This document shows positions 7,096 to 14,574 of a stretch of 14,980 nucleotides of DNA, piece by piece. The DNA is taken from assembly GCA_036745245.1 (NCBI GenBank), contig DAIOGN010000088.1, forward strand, positions 1 through 14,980, written 5' to 3'. The DNA is from DAIOGN01 sp036745245. GTDB taxonomy: Bacteria > Zixibacteria > MSB-5A5 > JAUVRN01. The translations under genes were made by a program, and so were the position numbers. The notes under the pieces were generated by a model. The model was given only the letters and a program-made list of their open reading frames with translations. It was not told the origin of the DNA and searched no databases. Position 1 is the first letter of the stretch, and each line of letters opens with the position of its first letter.

Positions 7096-8316
7096 CTATT
7101 GGCTCACGAAGAAGCGGGCGAAATCTCCCAGGCCGGAGACGCCCATGCCGAAGTACAGAGTCTGCCAGATCACGCCCACGGAAAGACACGTGAGGATCAC
7201 GGCCTTGCCCACGTCCTGGCCCTTGAGGCTGCCGAGCTGGCGGGGCTCGCGGCTCAGATACGCTGACGCGGCGAACATCTCCTCGCCAATCAGGGCGTAG
7301 TCGCAGGCAGCCACGAAAAAGGGCAGCTGAGCGGGCTGCCCGGTTCCAGCTATCTGTATGGCCCCCACAGCGTTACCTGTCTCGGCCAGGATCAGCGATT
7401 CGGCGTAGAAGGCGCCCATCAAAAACACGGCCGCCGGCTTTTCGCGCACCATCTTGCCGGCTACTACGGCGACGAATCCGAACTGGTCGTCGGTGAGGTA
7501 GTAGATGTTGTCTTCGCGGAAGCTGTCGGGCCGGCCCACGGCGAGGTGGGCTTCCTTCACCACTTCGCGGCAGGTGACCATCACCAGGGAGCGCGCCGTG
7601 GGCACCTGAAGCTCGGCCTCGTATTCGGCGGTGAAGCGCGCCACCTGTCCAAGAATGGTGGTGCCGGCGATGGTCTCGACGTTGTCCATGTCCTGGATGC
7701 CGCAGATGTAGTAGATGGGGCGCCCCATTTCTGTGGCCCGGCCCACGGCCTCGGAGACGGCGTCGAGTCCCGCGATCTTGCGGATGTACAGTTCCTTGCC
7801 GGCCTTTGCCTGCGCGATGAACCAGAGCACGCTGCCGCCGAGAATGAGTGCGGCGAAGAACAGAGGGAACCGCCCCGTGTGGAACCACTGTGCGCTGGCT
7901 TCCGTGGGCCCCACAACGGCTGTCCCACCCACCGCGCTGCCGCCCCGGGGACGAGCTGTGATGCGGTAATAGTACGGTACACCGCTTGTCGCGGTGCCGT
8001 CATCGAAGTGGGTGCTTCCTCCGGGAATCGTACCCACCACTTCCCATGGCCCCTCCGCGCCGGGCGCGCGGCTGATCTCGTAGTCGTCCACGAGGCCCGA
8101 GGCTTCGGACGGCGATAACCCCCAGCTCACTGTGATGTGCCCGCCCTGATCGTTGTCGACGTCCTTGGCGACCGGGTCGGTGGGCGGCTCCGGAGCCACG
8201 GCGGCCATCACCTGGGTGCTTTCGGCGGGTACCGCTGTGAGCGAATCAGATTGGGCGAAGGCGGACAGCGGGAGGAGCAGGAGGAAGGCCGGGGCGTAGC
8301 GGACGGTTCGGCTCAT
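7096..8316 (-). CDS. Module subunit 1, copy A: FN3-like ectodomain, TM helix, DUF6754-like domain
   Basis: This 406-residue protein is the first gene of the array. ATG at 8314-8316 is chosen over an in-frame ATG 17 codons upstream because it opens directly into a signal peptide (MSRTVRYAPAFLLLL, cleavage near AFAQ, residue 22). Domains: FN3-like (about 44-135, with D-x-D-N-D-Q-G then ITVSW), TM helix (about 150-169), DUF6754-like domain (about 175-370) and C-terminal helix (about 376-395). Conserved features are VGRATEMGRP, CGIQDMDNVETIAG, RSLVM, GRPDSFREDN, AESLILAETG, AGTGQPAQLPFF and ACDYALIGEE. FN3 should face out and the conserved domain in, like a signal-transducing or scaffold subunit; that is inference. 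The domain name is from memory and function is unknown. Confidence 0.9.
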   Translation of the reverse strand: MSRTVRYAPAFLLLLPLSAFAQSDSLTAVPAESTQVMAAVAPEPPTDPVAKDVDNDQGGHITVSWGLSPSEASGLVDDYEISRAPGAEGPWEVVGTIPGGSTHFDDGTATSGVPYYYRITARPRGGSAVGGTAVVGPTEASAQWFHTGRFPLFFAALILGGSVLWFIAQAKAGKELYIRKIAGLDAVSEAVGRATEMGRPIYYICGIQDMDNVETIAGTTILGQVARFTAEYEAELQVPTARSLVMVTCREVVKEAHLAVGRPDSFREDNIYYLTDDQFGFVAVVAGKMVREKPAAVFLMGAFYAESLILAETGNAVGAIQIAGTGQPAQLPFFVAACDYALIGEEMFAASAYLSREPRQLGSLKGQDVGKAVILTCLSVGVIWQTLYFGMGVSGLGDFARFFVSQ

Positions 8317-8403
8317 GTTGAAGTGGTCTCGACCTTCAAAACCCCGGGCATGCGGACCCGAGGGCACCAGTACCGCTCTTGTGTGACCCCAAGACGAGCC
8401 GAA

Positions 8404-8432
8404 AAGCTAGGTCTGCCACAGGGTTGCGTCAA
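8404..8432 (-). promoter_or_regulatory. Candidate sigma-70-type promoter for the repeated operon
   Basis: Read on the minus strand, TTGACG (8427-8432) is separated by 17 bases from TAGCTT (8404-8409). The -35 matches the consensus at five of six positions and the -10 at three of six. It would start RNA near 8397, giving a leader of about 80 nt before the first gene at 8316. It is the best-placed candidate in the 132-bp gap downstream of the Smr gene, but the weak -10 makes it tentative. Confidence 0.4.
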
Positions 8433-8448
8433 GATGAAACTCCCCGGA

Positions 8449-8742
8449 TCAAGTTGCCGACTCACCTTTCCCGGGGCGCTTGAGATCCACGAGAGTGGCT
8501 CCCCAGCCGCCCGCTCCGGGGTCTGTGCGAAACGATTCAACATGAGGCGAGCCTTCAAGCACATTGCGCACGATCTCGCGCTGAGTGCCGGTGCCTTTGC
8601 CATGGATCACGCGTAACAGGTAGACACCTTCGTCGAGACAGGCTTCGATGTAGGCAACGAGTGCCGCCTTGGTCTCGCCCGGCTGAAATGTGTGGAGATC
8701 GAGAGTGCCGTCGATGGGGAGGCGGTGTGGGCAACTGCACAT
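8449..8742 (-). CDS. Stand-alone Smr-domain protein
   Basis: This 97-residue protein consists almost entirely of an Smr domain, the fold found at the C-terminus of MutS2. Two signatures are visible: LDLHTF (14-19) and HGKGTG (47-52), followed by a helix and a GGWGATLVDL C-terminal strand. Small stand-alone Smr proteins are linked to nucleic acid nicking or binding and, in some cases, ribosome rescue; which applies here cannot be told. ATG at 8740-8742 is preceded by AAGGA at good spacing; a GTG at 8773-8775 would add 11 residues. The N-terminus has two cysteines (C2, C4). It lies on the same strand as the repeated operon, 132 nt upstream of it, and may be separately transcribed. A functional link to either flanking operon is not evident. 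Confidence 0.88.
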   Translation of the reverse strand: MCSCPHRLPIDGTLDLHTFQPGETKAALVAYIEACLDEGVYLLRVIHGKGTGTQREIVRNVLEGSPHVESFRTDPGAGGWGATLVDLKRPGKGESAT

Positions 8743-8775
8743 GGTCCTTAGCAAAGGTGCGGTGCGGGCTCCCAC

Positions 8776-8821
8776 AAGCCCTGAAAAGGCGGCCGCGACG
8801 CCTCCCCGGGTCCGAGGGCTT
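8776..8821. repeat. Inverted repeat in the divergent spacer (possible operator or hairpin)
   Basis: AAGCCCT (8776-8782) is matched by its reverse complement AGGGCTT (8815-8821). Within it, AGGCG (8787-8791) pairs with CGCCT (8799-8803) across 7 bases. It lies between the Smr start and the candidate rightward promoter, so it could bind a regulator or fold in RNA. Short stems like this arise by chance in GC-rich DNA. Confidence 0.25.
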
Positions 8822-8826
8822 TCTCC

Positions 8827-8856
8827 TTGACGGTTTTGCAGTTACAGCCGTTTATT
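8827..8856 (+). promoter_or_regulatory. Candidate sigma-70-type promoter for the polysaccharide operon
   Basis: TTGACG (8827-8832) is followed after 18 bases by TTTATT (8851-8856), which matches the -10 consensus at four of six positions. Transcription would begin near 8863, leaving a very short leader before the GTG at 8874. It lies in an AT-richer patch of the divergent spacer. The short leader makes a TTG start at 8886, or another promoter, worth keeping in mind. Confidence 0.4.
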
Positions 8857-8873
8857 CAGGGTTTTGGCGGAAT

Positions 8874-10433
8874 GTGGATCACCCATTGAGAACCATCCGA
8901 ATCGGCTTCTTCACCCTCGTCGCCCTGACCCTGTCGCTGCCTGCGGCCAGGGCGCAGGTGAGTCGCTTCACGGATGTGCTGCCTTCGCCCAATCCGGCCC
9001 TCACCGATCTGAACGACGCCATCCTCTTCCGCGGCGTCACCTCGGGGTCGCAGGCGTTCGACGGGGTGGTGAACGACACGGCCTATCGAGTGGGCCCGGG
9101 CGACTTCTTCGAGATCAACATCTGGTCGCCCACGGCGAGGAACTTCGTGCTCTCGGTGACTCCGGAAGGCACGCTCCTGGTTCCAGGCGTGGGTGAAATA
9201 CTCGTCGCCGGAATGAGCCTTGCCGCGGCGCGGGAAGAACTGACTTCACGTGCGCAGAAGGCGCTGCCGCGGAGCGACGTGTCGGCCACGCTCACCGAGG
9301 CGCGCCGCGTTCGCGTGCACGTGTCGGGGCTGGTGCGGGAGCCGGGTACCTACGAGTTGTTCGCGCACCAGCGACTGGCTGACGCTCTGGCCCGGGCGGG
9401 CAACGTGCTGCTCGAGAGGGGTTCGGTGCGCCACGTGACCCGAACTCTCGACGGCGTGGAGAACGAGTTCGATCCGCTTGCCTTCTACGCGCAGGCCGAC
9501 CTGTCGCAGAACCCGTATCTCGTGGGCGGCGAATTCATCACGGTGCGCCCGCGCGAGCCGCGCCAGGACCAGCTTCAGATATCAGGTGCCGTCAACCATC
9601 CGGGATTCGTGGAGTTTCACGAGGGAGACCTGGTCTCCGACCTCATCCGGTTCGCCTTCGATTTCGCCCCCCGCGCCGATTTCGAGAACATTACCATCAC
9701 GCGTCTGGGCCCGTCCGGTGCGCCTCAGACGCAAACCGTATCGGCCACCCGGGGCGAAGACGGCTGGCACATCGACCACGACGTGCCGCTTGAACGCGGC
9801 GACCGCGTGTACGTGGACCATCTGCTCAAGGAAGACAAATTCGCAACGGTGGCGGTGTATGGCGAAGTGCATCGTCCCGGGCACTACACGGTCGTGGAAG
9901 ACAGCACCTCGCTCACCGAGCTGGTGGCAGCGGCGGGGGGTCTCACGCACATGGCATCGCCCTTGGGCGCGCGCGTGCTGCGCCCGTCGTTCCAGGGAAT
10001 GGTGGGACGCGACTCCATTCCCCCTGTGCTCTCCATCGACGTTCACAAGTTACTCGCGGGCGATCTTTCCGCGGACGTGGCATTGCGCGACGGAGACTCG
10101 GTGTTCGTGCCCGCGATGTCTCTGGGCGTCCAGGTGGTGGGGCATGTGCACCGGCCGGGGATCCTGTCGTACCACCCCGAGTTCGGCGTGGCCGAGTACG
10201 TGGAGCTGGCGGGTGGGTACACCAATCTTGCCGATCGTAAGGGCCTGCGCCTCGTGCGCTCCGGCTCCGGCCTTATGGAGAAGCCCAACGGCTCGACGGG
10301 GCCTCTGCCGGGGGACCAGATCTTCATTCCCGGCAAGGCGAAGCGTTCCACATTCAGCACGATCCGCAACGTTCTCGCCGTGGTGGGCGTGGTCGCCGTC
10401 ACGTACATTATCGTGGATGAGGTGTCCGATTGA
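8874..10433 (+). CDS. Polysaccharide biosynthesis/export protein (Wza/BexD-like, four SLBB domains)
   Basis: This 519-residue protein is a predicted outer-membrane polysaccharide export component. A signal peptide (1-27, ending AARA) is followed by the Poly_export domain, starting at YRVGPGDFF (71-79). Four SLBB-type domains follow, each opening with a G-x-V-x-x-P-G pattern: SGLVREPG (about 151), SGAVNHPG (about 237), YGEVHRPG (about 329) and VGHVHRPG (about 422). A hydrophobic helix lies near the C-terminus (about 498-514). There is no lipobox cysteine at the signal cleavage site, unlike E. coli Wza. The GTG at 8874 has GGCGG upstream; the open frame extends to 8661, but that part overlaps the opposite-strand Smr gene. 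TTG at 8886 is an alternative start. It heads the operon and overlaps the next gene by 4 nt. Confidence 0.93.
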   Translation: MDHPLRTIRIGFFTLVALTLSLPAARAQVSRFTDVLPSPNPALTDLNDAILFRGVTSGSQAFDGVVNDTAYRVGPGDFFEINIWSPTARNFVLSVTPEGTLLVPGVGEILVAGMSLAAAREELTSRAQKALPRSDVSATLTEARRVRVHVSGLVREPGTYELFAHQRLADALARAGNVLLERGSVRHVTRTLDGVENEFDPLAFYAQADLSQNPYLVGGEFITVRPREPRQDQLQISGAVNHPGFVEFHEGDLVSDLIRFAFDFAPRADFENITITRLGPSGAPQTQTVSATRGEDGWHIDHDVPLERGDRVYVDHLLKEDKFATVAVYGEVHRPGHYTVVEDSTSLTELVAAAGGLTHMASPLGARVLRPSFQGMVGRDSIPPVLSIDVHKLLAGDLSADVALRDGDSVFVPAMSLGVQVVGHVHRPGILSYHPEFGVAEYVELAGGYTNLADRKGLRLVRSGSGLMEKPNGSTGPLPGDQIFIPGKAKRSTFSTIRNVLAVVGVVAVTYIIVDEVSD

Positions 10434-11641
10434 GGCCTGACGTGCAGGGCAAGGAGTACTTCGATCCGGCCGGCGTGCGGCTCGTGTCGCTTCTCTGGAC
10501 GTGGCGGAAGTTCCTCGTCTGGAACGTGCTGGGCGTGATGGTTGTGGCCGCCGGGGTGGCTCTGCTCATGCCCAACTGGTACCGGGCCAAGGCCACGATT
10601 CTCCCCCCCAAGGACGAGGCGTCGTTTCTGCCGCGCGGCGCGATGGACCTTCTGGTGGGCCTGGGACCCGTGGGCTTCGCCACGGCCGGCCTGGGTTCCA
10701 CGGGGTCGCAGCAGTTGGCCGCGGTGCTGCGCAGTCGCAGTCTGGCCGACGTGGTGATCCTCAAGGAAAACCTGGTCGAGCATTACGATCTCGACACGCT
10801 GCCCAAGGCACGGCGTGCGTTCATCGATCTCTATTCCGTTGAGATCGACGCCGACGGCATGGTGGTGGTGCAGATTCCGGACAAGGATCGTTACAAGGCG
10901 GCCAGCATCGTGAACACCGCATTGGCGGCCCTCGATTCCATCAATCAGAGCCTGTCCACAGGTACCGCCGCCGCCACGCGCCGCTTCGTGGAGAGCCGGC
11001 TCGCCGAGGTGGAAATCGAACTGCGGGCGGCCGAAGATTCTACCCGCGCATTTCAGGAGCGCTACGGCACCATCGCGATCGAGGAACAACTCGCGGTGCT
11101 GATCCAGAACCTGGCCCGGTTGCGCGTGGAGAGACTGAAGCAGGAAATGGATCTGGCGCTGCTTTCGGAGCAGACCGGGGCCGACAGCAAGCGAGAGGCG
11201 GCGGCGAGAGAGAAAATCGAGATGATCGATCGCCAGATCGACGCCGCGGAGAGTTCCGGCGACAGCGCCGCCAGTTTGTCTGCAGGCAATGCGCCCCGGT
11301 TGGCGATGGAAAGCATTCGTCTGTTGCGCCAGGTCACGGTGTACGATCAGCTCTACCAGTTCCTGCGGCAGTCGCTCGAACAGGCGAAGATCGACGAGCG
11401 CCGCGACATTCCCACGTTCACCGTGCTGGATCCCGCCATTCCGCCCGACCGGAAGTGGCGACCGATGCGCACCTTCATCGTGCTGGGGTCGGGAGCTACT
11501 GCGTTTCTATTGCTCGCTCTGGCCCTGACCTGGACCGAAGCCGCGCGTCCGGCGCACGGCGCACCGGCGGTTCAACTGGGTGAAGGCTGGCGCCGGCTTG
11601 TGGTGCGGCGCAAAGCGCCCGTGGAAAATCATGTCACCTGA
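10430..11641 (+). CDS. Wzz-like polysaccharide chain-length determinant / co-polymerase, no kinase domain
   Basis: This 403-residue inner-membrane protein has TM1 (about 27-47) and a periplasmic region beginning YRAKATILPPKD. A coiled-coil-rich stretch follows (about 180-290), then the proline motif DPAIPPDRKWRP just before TM2 (about 346-367). This is the classical Wzz/PCP layout. The C-terminal tail is only about 36 residues and holds no Walker motif or Tyr-rich cluster, so the tyrosine kinase of Wzc-type proteins is missing and would have to be a separate gene. The TTG start at 10430 overlaps the upstream TGA as TTGA and has GAGGTG at good spacing; GTG at 10442 is an alternative. With the export protein it would set chain length and couple synthesis to export. 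Confidence 0.9.
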   Translation: MRPDVQGKEYFDPAGVRLVSLLWTWRKFLVWNVLGVMVVAAGVALLMPNWYRAKATILPPKDEASFLPRGAMDLLVGLGPVGFATAGLGSTGSQQLAAVLRSRSLADVVILKENLVEHYDLDTLPKARRAFIDLYSVEIDADGMVVVQIPDKDRYKAASIVNTALAALDSINQSLSTGTAAATRRFVESRLAEVEIELRAAEDSTRAFQERYGTIAIEEQLAVLIQNLARLRVERLKQEMDLALLSEQTGADSKREAAAREKIEMIDRQIDAAESSGDSAASLSAGNAPRLAMESIRLLRQVTVYDQLYQFLRQSLEQAKIDERRDIPTFTVLDPAIPPDRKWRPMRTFIVLGSGATAFLLLALALTWTEAARPAHGAPAVQLGEGWRRLVVRRKAPVENHVT

Positions 11642-12665
11642 GCCGATGGTTGGTCTCGCTCAGATCGGACTGGGCGCCTGGGGGAAGAACCTGCTGCGCA
11701 ACTTCAGCACGCAGCCCGGCGCCTCCATGAAGCTGGTGTGCGACGCTTCCGCAGATACACTGAAAAAGATCGCGGCGGCGTATCCGGGTGTGGAGACCTG
11801 CACCGACCCCGAACAGGTGTTCGCCCGGAAGGACGTTCAGGCGGTGATCGTGGCCACGCCGCCCGCTTCACACTTCGATCTGGCGCACCGAGCCATTGCG
11901 GCGGGCAAGGACGTGTTCGTGGAGAAGCCCCTGGTGCTGTCGAGCGCCGACGGGGAGAAGCTGGTGGCCGCCGCCGAGAAGGCCGGACGCATGCTGATGG
12001 TGGGGCACATCATGGTGTATCACCCCGCGTCCCTGCAGTTGAAAAGCTACGTCGATTCGGGGGAGCTGGGGCGCGTGTACTACGTGTATGCCACGCGCGT
12101 GAATCTTGGCAAGGTGCGCGACATCGAGAACGCCATGTGGAGTTTCGCGCCGCACGATATTTCTTTGATCGTGTTTTTGTTGGGCAAGTTGCCCAATCGC
12201 GTGAGCGCCGTGGGGCAGGCGTATCTGCAAAAAGGGATTGCGGACGTGGCGTTCGTTACGCTGCACTTCCCCGACGACACCCTGGCACACATTCACACGA
12301 GCTGGCTCGACCCCCACAAAGACAGAAATCTCACCATCGTGGGGTCGAAGAAGATGGTGGTGTTCGACGATGCCGAACTCACGGAGAAGATTCGCATCTA
12401 CGACAAGGGTGTGGACCCGCAGCGCGATTACACCACCTACGGTGAGTACCTGTCGCTGCGCACGGGGGACATCGTGATTCCCAAGGTCGACACGTCCGAG
12501 CCGCTCGCGCAGGAGTGCCGGCACTTTCTCGAATCGGTGCGCACGCGCAAGCCGCCGCGCTCCGACGGTCGTTCCGGGCTGGCCGTGCTGCGCATCCTTG
12601 AGGCGGCGCAGAAGTCCATGGACTCCGGTGGCGCACCGGTGGACGTGGTGTGGAAGGAGAGCTAG
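11631..12665 (+). CDS. wbpB: Gfo/Idh/MocA-family sugar-nucleotide 3-dehydrogenase (WbpB/WlbA-like)
   Basis: This 344-residue NAD(P)-dependent oxidoreductase has a Rossmann motif G-L-G-A-W-G (13-18), the family EKP motif (E98-K99-P100) and a conserved W-x-F-x-P-H-D segment (W170 to D176). In this family H175 lies in the catalytic region. In the WbpB/WlbA pathway the enzyme oxidises C3 of UDP-GlcNAcA to the 3-keto form used by the aminotransferase. The assignment rests on family plus neighbours: the acetyltransferase, aminotransferase and epimerase of the same pathway follow in order. ATG at 11631 overlaps the Wzz-like gene by 11 nt. ATG at 11646 is an alternative, and the open frame extends to 11580 without family support. 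As a lone gene it could only be called a Gfo/Idh/MocA oxidoreductase. Confidence 0.85.
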   Translation: MSPEPMVGLAQIGLGAWGKNLLRNFSTQPGASMKLVCDASADTLKKIAAAYPGVETCTDPEQVFARKDVQAVIVATPPASHFDLAHRAIAAGKDVFVEKPLVLSSADGEKLVAAAEKAGRMLMVGHIMVYHPASLQLKSYVDSGELGRVYYVYATRVNLGKVRDIENAMWSFAPHDISLIVFLLGKLPNRVSAVGQAYLQKGIADVAFVTLHFPDDTLAHIHTSWLDPHKDRNLTIVGSKKMVVFDDAELTEKIRIYDKGVDPQRDYTTYGEYLSLRTGDIVIPKVDTSEPLAQECRHFLESVRTRKPPRSDGRSGLAVLRILEAAQKSMDSGGAPVDVVWKES

Positions 12666-13414
12666 TGGACAGATGGATAGCCACATCGGCCCGCGTGGGC
12701 GCGGATGTGGAGATGGGATATGGCGTGGTGGTGGAGGACGAGGTCGAGATCGGCGAGGGCTGCCGCATTGGCCACCACGTGGTGATTCGTCGCGGCAGTA
12801 AGATTGGAGCGCAGGTGCGCATCGATGATCACGCGGTGATCGGCAAACAGCCCATGCGCGCCGCCAATTCAGCGGTGACAAAAGACGCGCTGCAACCGCC
12901 TCCGGTGATGGGAAAGCTGTGCATCGTCGGCACGGGGGCCGTGATCTACGCTGGCACGACTTTTGGCGACGCCGTGCTGGTGGCCGACTACGCCACCGTG
13001 CGCGAGCAGGTGACCGTGGGCGAACGCACCATCATCGGCCGCGGCGCATCCGTGGAGAACCAGTGCACGGTGGGCGCTTTCTGCAAGATCGAAACCAACG
13101 TGTACATCACGGCGTACTCGAAGCTTGCGGATCGCGTGTTCGTGGCGCCCTGCGTGGCCACATCGAACGACAACTTCGTTGGGCGCACCAAGGAACGTTT
13201 CAAGTACTTCAAAGGTATTACGGTGGAGAAGGGCGGCCGCATCGGCACCAACGTCACCGTGCTTCCGGGCAAGGTGATCGGCGAGGACGCGCTGGTGGCA
13301 GCGGGTTCCGTGGTGACGAAGGACGCGCCAGCGCGCAAGATTTCCATGGGCTCGCCGGCTGTGCCGCTGCGGGACGTGCCGGAGAATCAATTGCTGGAGA
13401 ATCAGGGTTGGTGA
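12665..13414 (+). CDS. wbpD: Left-handed beta-helix N-acetyltransferase (WbpD/WlbB-like)
   Basis: This 249-residue protein is built of hexapeptide repeats, with [VI]G-spaced rungs across most of its length (about 8-60 and 85-215). It contains IGKQP (59-63), CVATSNDNF (163-171) and a C-terminal cap ending GSVVTKD and MGSPAVPL. These fit trimeric acyl-CoA-dependent sugar-nucleotide N-acetyltransferases. Here it should acetylate the 3-amino group of UDP-GlcNAc(3N)A with acetyl-CoA. It is longer than the roughly 190 residues I recall for WbpD because of extra N-terminal rungs, so substrate could differ. The GTG at 12665 overlaps the preceding stop (TAGTG) with AGGAG 5 nt upstream; an in-frame GTG at 12650 would add five residues. 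Confidence 0.82.
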   Translation: MDRWIATSARVGADVEMGYGVVVEDEVEIGEGCRIGHHVVIRRGSKIGAQVRIDDHAVIGKQPMRAANSAVTKDALQPPPVMGKLCIVGTGAVIYAGTTFGDAVLVADYATVREQVTVGERTIIGRGASVENQCTVGAFCKIETNVYITAYSKLADRVFVAPCVATSNDNFVGRTKERFKYFKGITVEKGGRIGTNVTVLPGKVIGEDALVAAGSVVTKDAPARKISMGSPAVPLRDVPENQLLENQGW

Positions 13415-13461
13415 TGATGCAGGGCGTGCAGGACTCAACTGTTCGAAAGCCGGGGTGGGGG

Positions 13462-14574
13462 ATGATACAACAAGTACCTTTGCTGGATCTGGGGCGCCAG
13501 TATGCGCCGCTGAAAACCGAACTCGATGCCGCCGTGCTGGCCGTGCTCGCTCACGGGCACTTCATCAACGGCCCTGAAGTGGGCCAGTTCGAAAAGGCGG
13601 CGGCCGCCTACGTGGGCGCGAAGCACGCCATTGGCGTAGCGTCGGGCACCGATGCGCTTCTCGTGGCGCTGCGCGCTCTGGGTGTGGGCCCGGGCGATGA
13701 AGTGGTGATTCCCACGTTTACGTTTTTTGCCACGGCCGGTGTGGTGACGAACCTGGGTGCGCGCCCGGTGTTCGTGGACGTGGAGGAGGACACCTACAAC
13801 CTCGACGTCCGCGGACTCGAGAAGGCCATCACGAAAAAGACCAAAGCCATCATGCCCGTTCACCTGTTCGGGCAGTGCGCCGATCTGGATGCGATCTTCA
13901 AGATCGCAGCGAAACACAACATCCCGGTGGTGGAAGACGCGGCGCAGGCCCTCTCGTCGCGTTTCGGCGACAAGCACGCCGGCACCCTGGGCGCGCTGGG
14001 CTGCTACAGCTTTTTCCCCAGCAAGAATCTCGGCTGTCTCGGCGACGGCGGGCTGATCGTGTGCAACGACGACAAGCTGGCCGCCCTGGTACGCAAACTC
14101 AAGAACCACGGCGCCGAGCCCAAGTATTACCACGAACTGGTGGGGTACAACAGCCGCCTCGACACCATCCATGCGGCGGCGTTGCTCGTGAAGCTTCCGC
14201 ACCTCGATGAGTGGTCGAAGAAGCGGCGCGAGAATGCGGCGCGCTACGACAAGCTTCTCGCGGGCGCCAAAGTGCAGCTTCCGGTGGACCGCGGTCAGGG
14301 GTACCACATCTACAATCAGTACACGATTGCGCTGGACCGTCGCGACGACCTCCGCGCGCACCTCAAGTCGCGCAAGATCGGCCACGAGGTGTATTACCCG
14401 GTGCCGCTGCACATGCAGAAGTGCTTCGCCGGGCTCGCTTATAAGCAGGGCGACTTCCCCGCCTCCGAGCGGGCCGCGGCTCGCGCGTGTTCCTTGCCCA
14501 TCTTTCCGGAGATGACCGTGGAAGAGCAGGAGTACGTGGCGAAGGCGGTGAAGGACTTTGCCGGCCAGGCCTAG
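13462..14574 (+). CDS. wbpE: DegT/DnrJ/EryC1/StrS-family PLP aminotransferase (WbpE/WlbC-like)
   Basis: This 370-residue aminotransferase has the usual family start (IQQVPLLDLGRQY), the substrate/PLP loop GVASGTDAL (58-66), FTFFATAG (86-93) and VVEDAAQ with D159 and Q162. The Schiff-base lysine is K188 in FFPSKNLGCLGDGG. It would transfer an amino group from glutamate to the 3-keto group of UDP-3-keto-GlcNAcA, between the dehydrogenase and acetyltransferase steps. ATG at 13462, preceded by GGGGTGGGGG, matches where family members begin. ATG at 13414, which overlaps the previous stop as TGATG, would add 16 residues and cannot be excluded. The open frame runs back to 12919 only as a shadow of the acetyltransferase. 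Confidence 0.9.
   Translation: MIQQVPLLDLGRQYAPLKTELDAAVLAVLAHGHFINGPEVGQFEKAAAAYVGAKHAIGVASGTDALLVALRALGVGPGDEVVIPTFTFFATAGVVTNLGARPVFVDVEEDTYNLDVRGLEKAITKKTKAIMPVHLFGQCADLDAIFKIAAKHNIPVVEDAAQALSSRFGDKHAGTLGALGCYSFFPSKNLGCLGDGGLIVCNDDKLAALVRKLKNHGAEPKYYHELVGYNSRLDTIHAAALLVKLPHLDEWSKKRRENAARYDKLLAGAKVQLPVDRGQGYHIYNQYTIALDRRDDLRAHLKSRKIGHEVYYPVPLHMQKCFAGLAYKQGDFPASERAAARACSLPIFPEMTVEEQEYVAKAVKDFAGQA

Larger units (their letters stand above)
1..8316 (-). repeat. Tandem array of a four-gene membrane module (copies A, B and partial C)
   Basis: The same ordered set of four genes occurs twice in full (A 4880-8316; B 1345-4883) and a third time in part (C 1-1317). Matching subunits align over most of their length. 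Subunit 1 copies share GRATEMGRPI, AESL, AETG and ACDYxLIGEE. Subunit 2 copies share ALLAFFVASAS and begin M[RK]RQ. Subunit 3 copies share LDRRWIFLFVAV and AGxTAVxAPLxYPY-like segments. Subunit 4 copies share FLYKDNPxYK and SKEHKGxFGG. Gaps between genes run from -4 to +27 nt, so all copies are probably one transcript. Some DNA similarity survives: positions 6710-6727 and 3250-3267 are identical over 18 bases. The array continues past the left edge. Function is unknown. Confidence 0.92.

Noticed and set aside
1..8316. Interpreting the tandem array as an assembly artefact (collapsed or duplicated contig)
   Set aside because: The copies differ throughout at both DNA and protein level, including different start codons, spacers and loops, so they are genuine diverged paralogues.
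8776..8821. Reading the nested inverted repeat as an intrinsic terminator
   Set aside because: There is no T-run after either arm, and on each strand it lies upstream of a gene start rather than after a gene end.
8661..8873. A 71-residue N-terminal extension of the polysaccharide export protein
   Set aside because: It overlaps the opposite-strand Smr gene and lies before a normal signal peptide. A promoter candidate also falls inside it.
10043..11089. A 348-codon minus-strand open frame opposite the export protein and Wzz-like genes
   Set aside because: It is antisense to two well-supported genes and its product is H/R-rich without motifs.
11868..12881. A 337-codon minus-strand open frame opposite the dehydrogenase and acetyltransferase
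   Set aside because: It is antisense to genes with clear family motifs, and its codon pattern mirrors the sense frames.
12919..13461. A 181-residue N-terminal extension of the aminotransferase
   Set aside because: It is a frame-shifted shadow of the acetyltransferase gene. The aminotransferase family starts near 13462.
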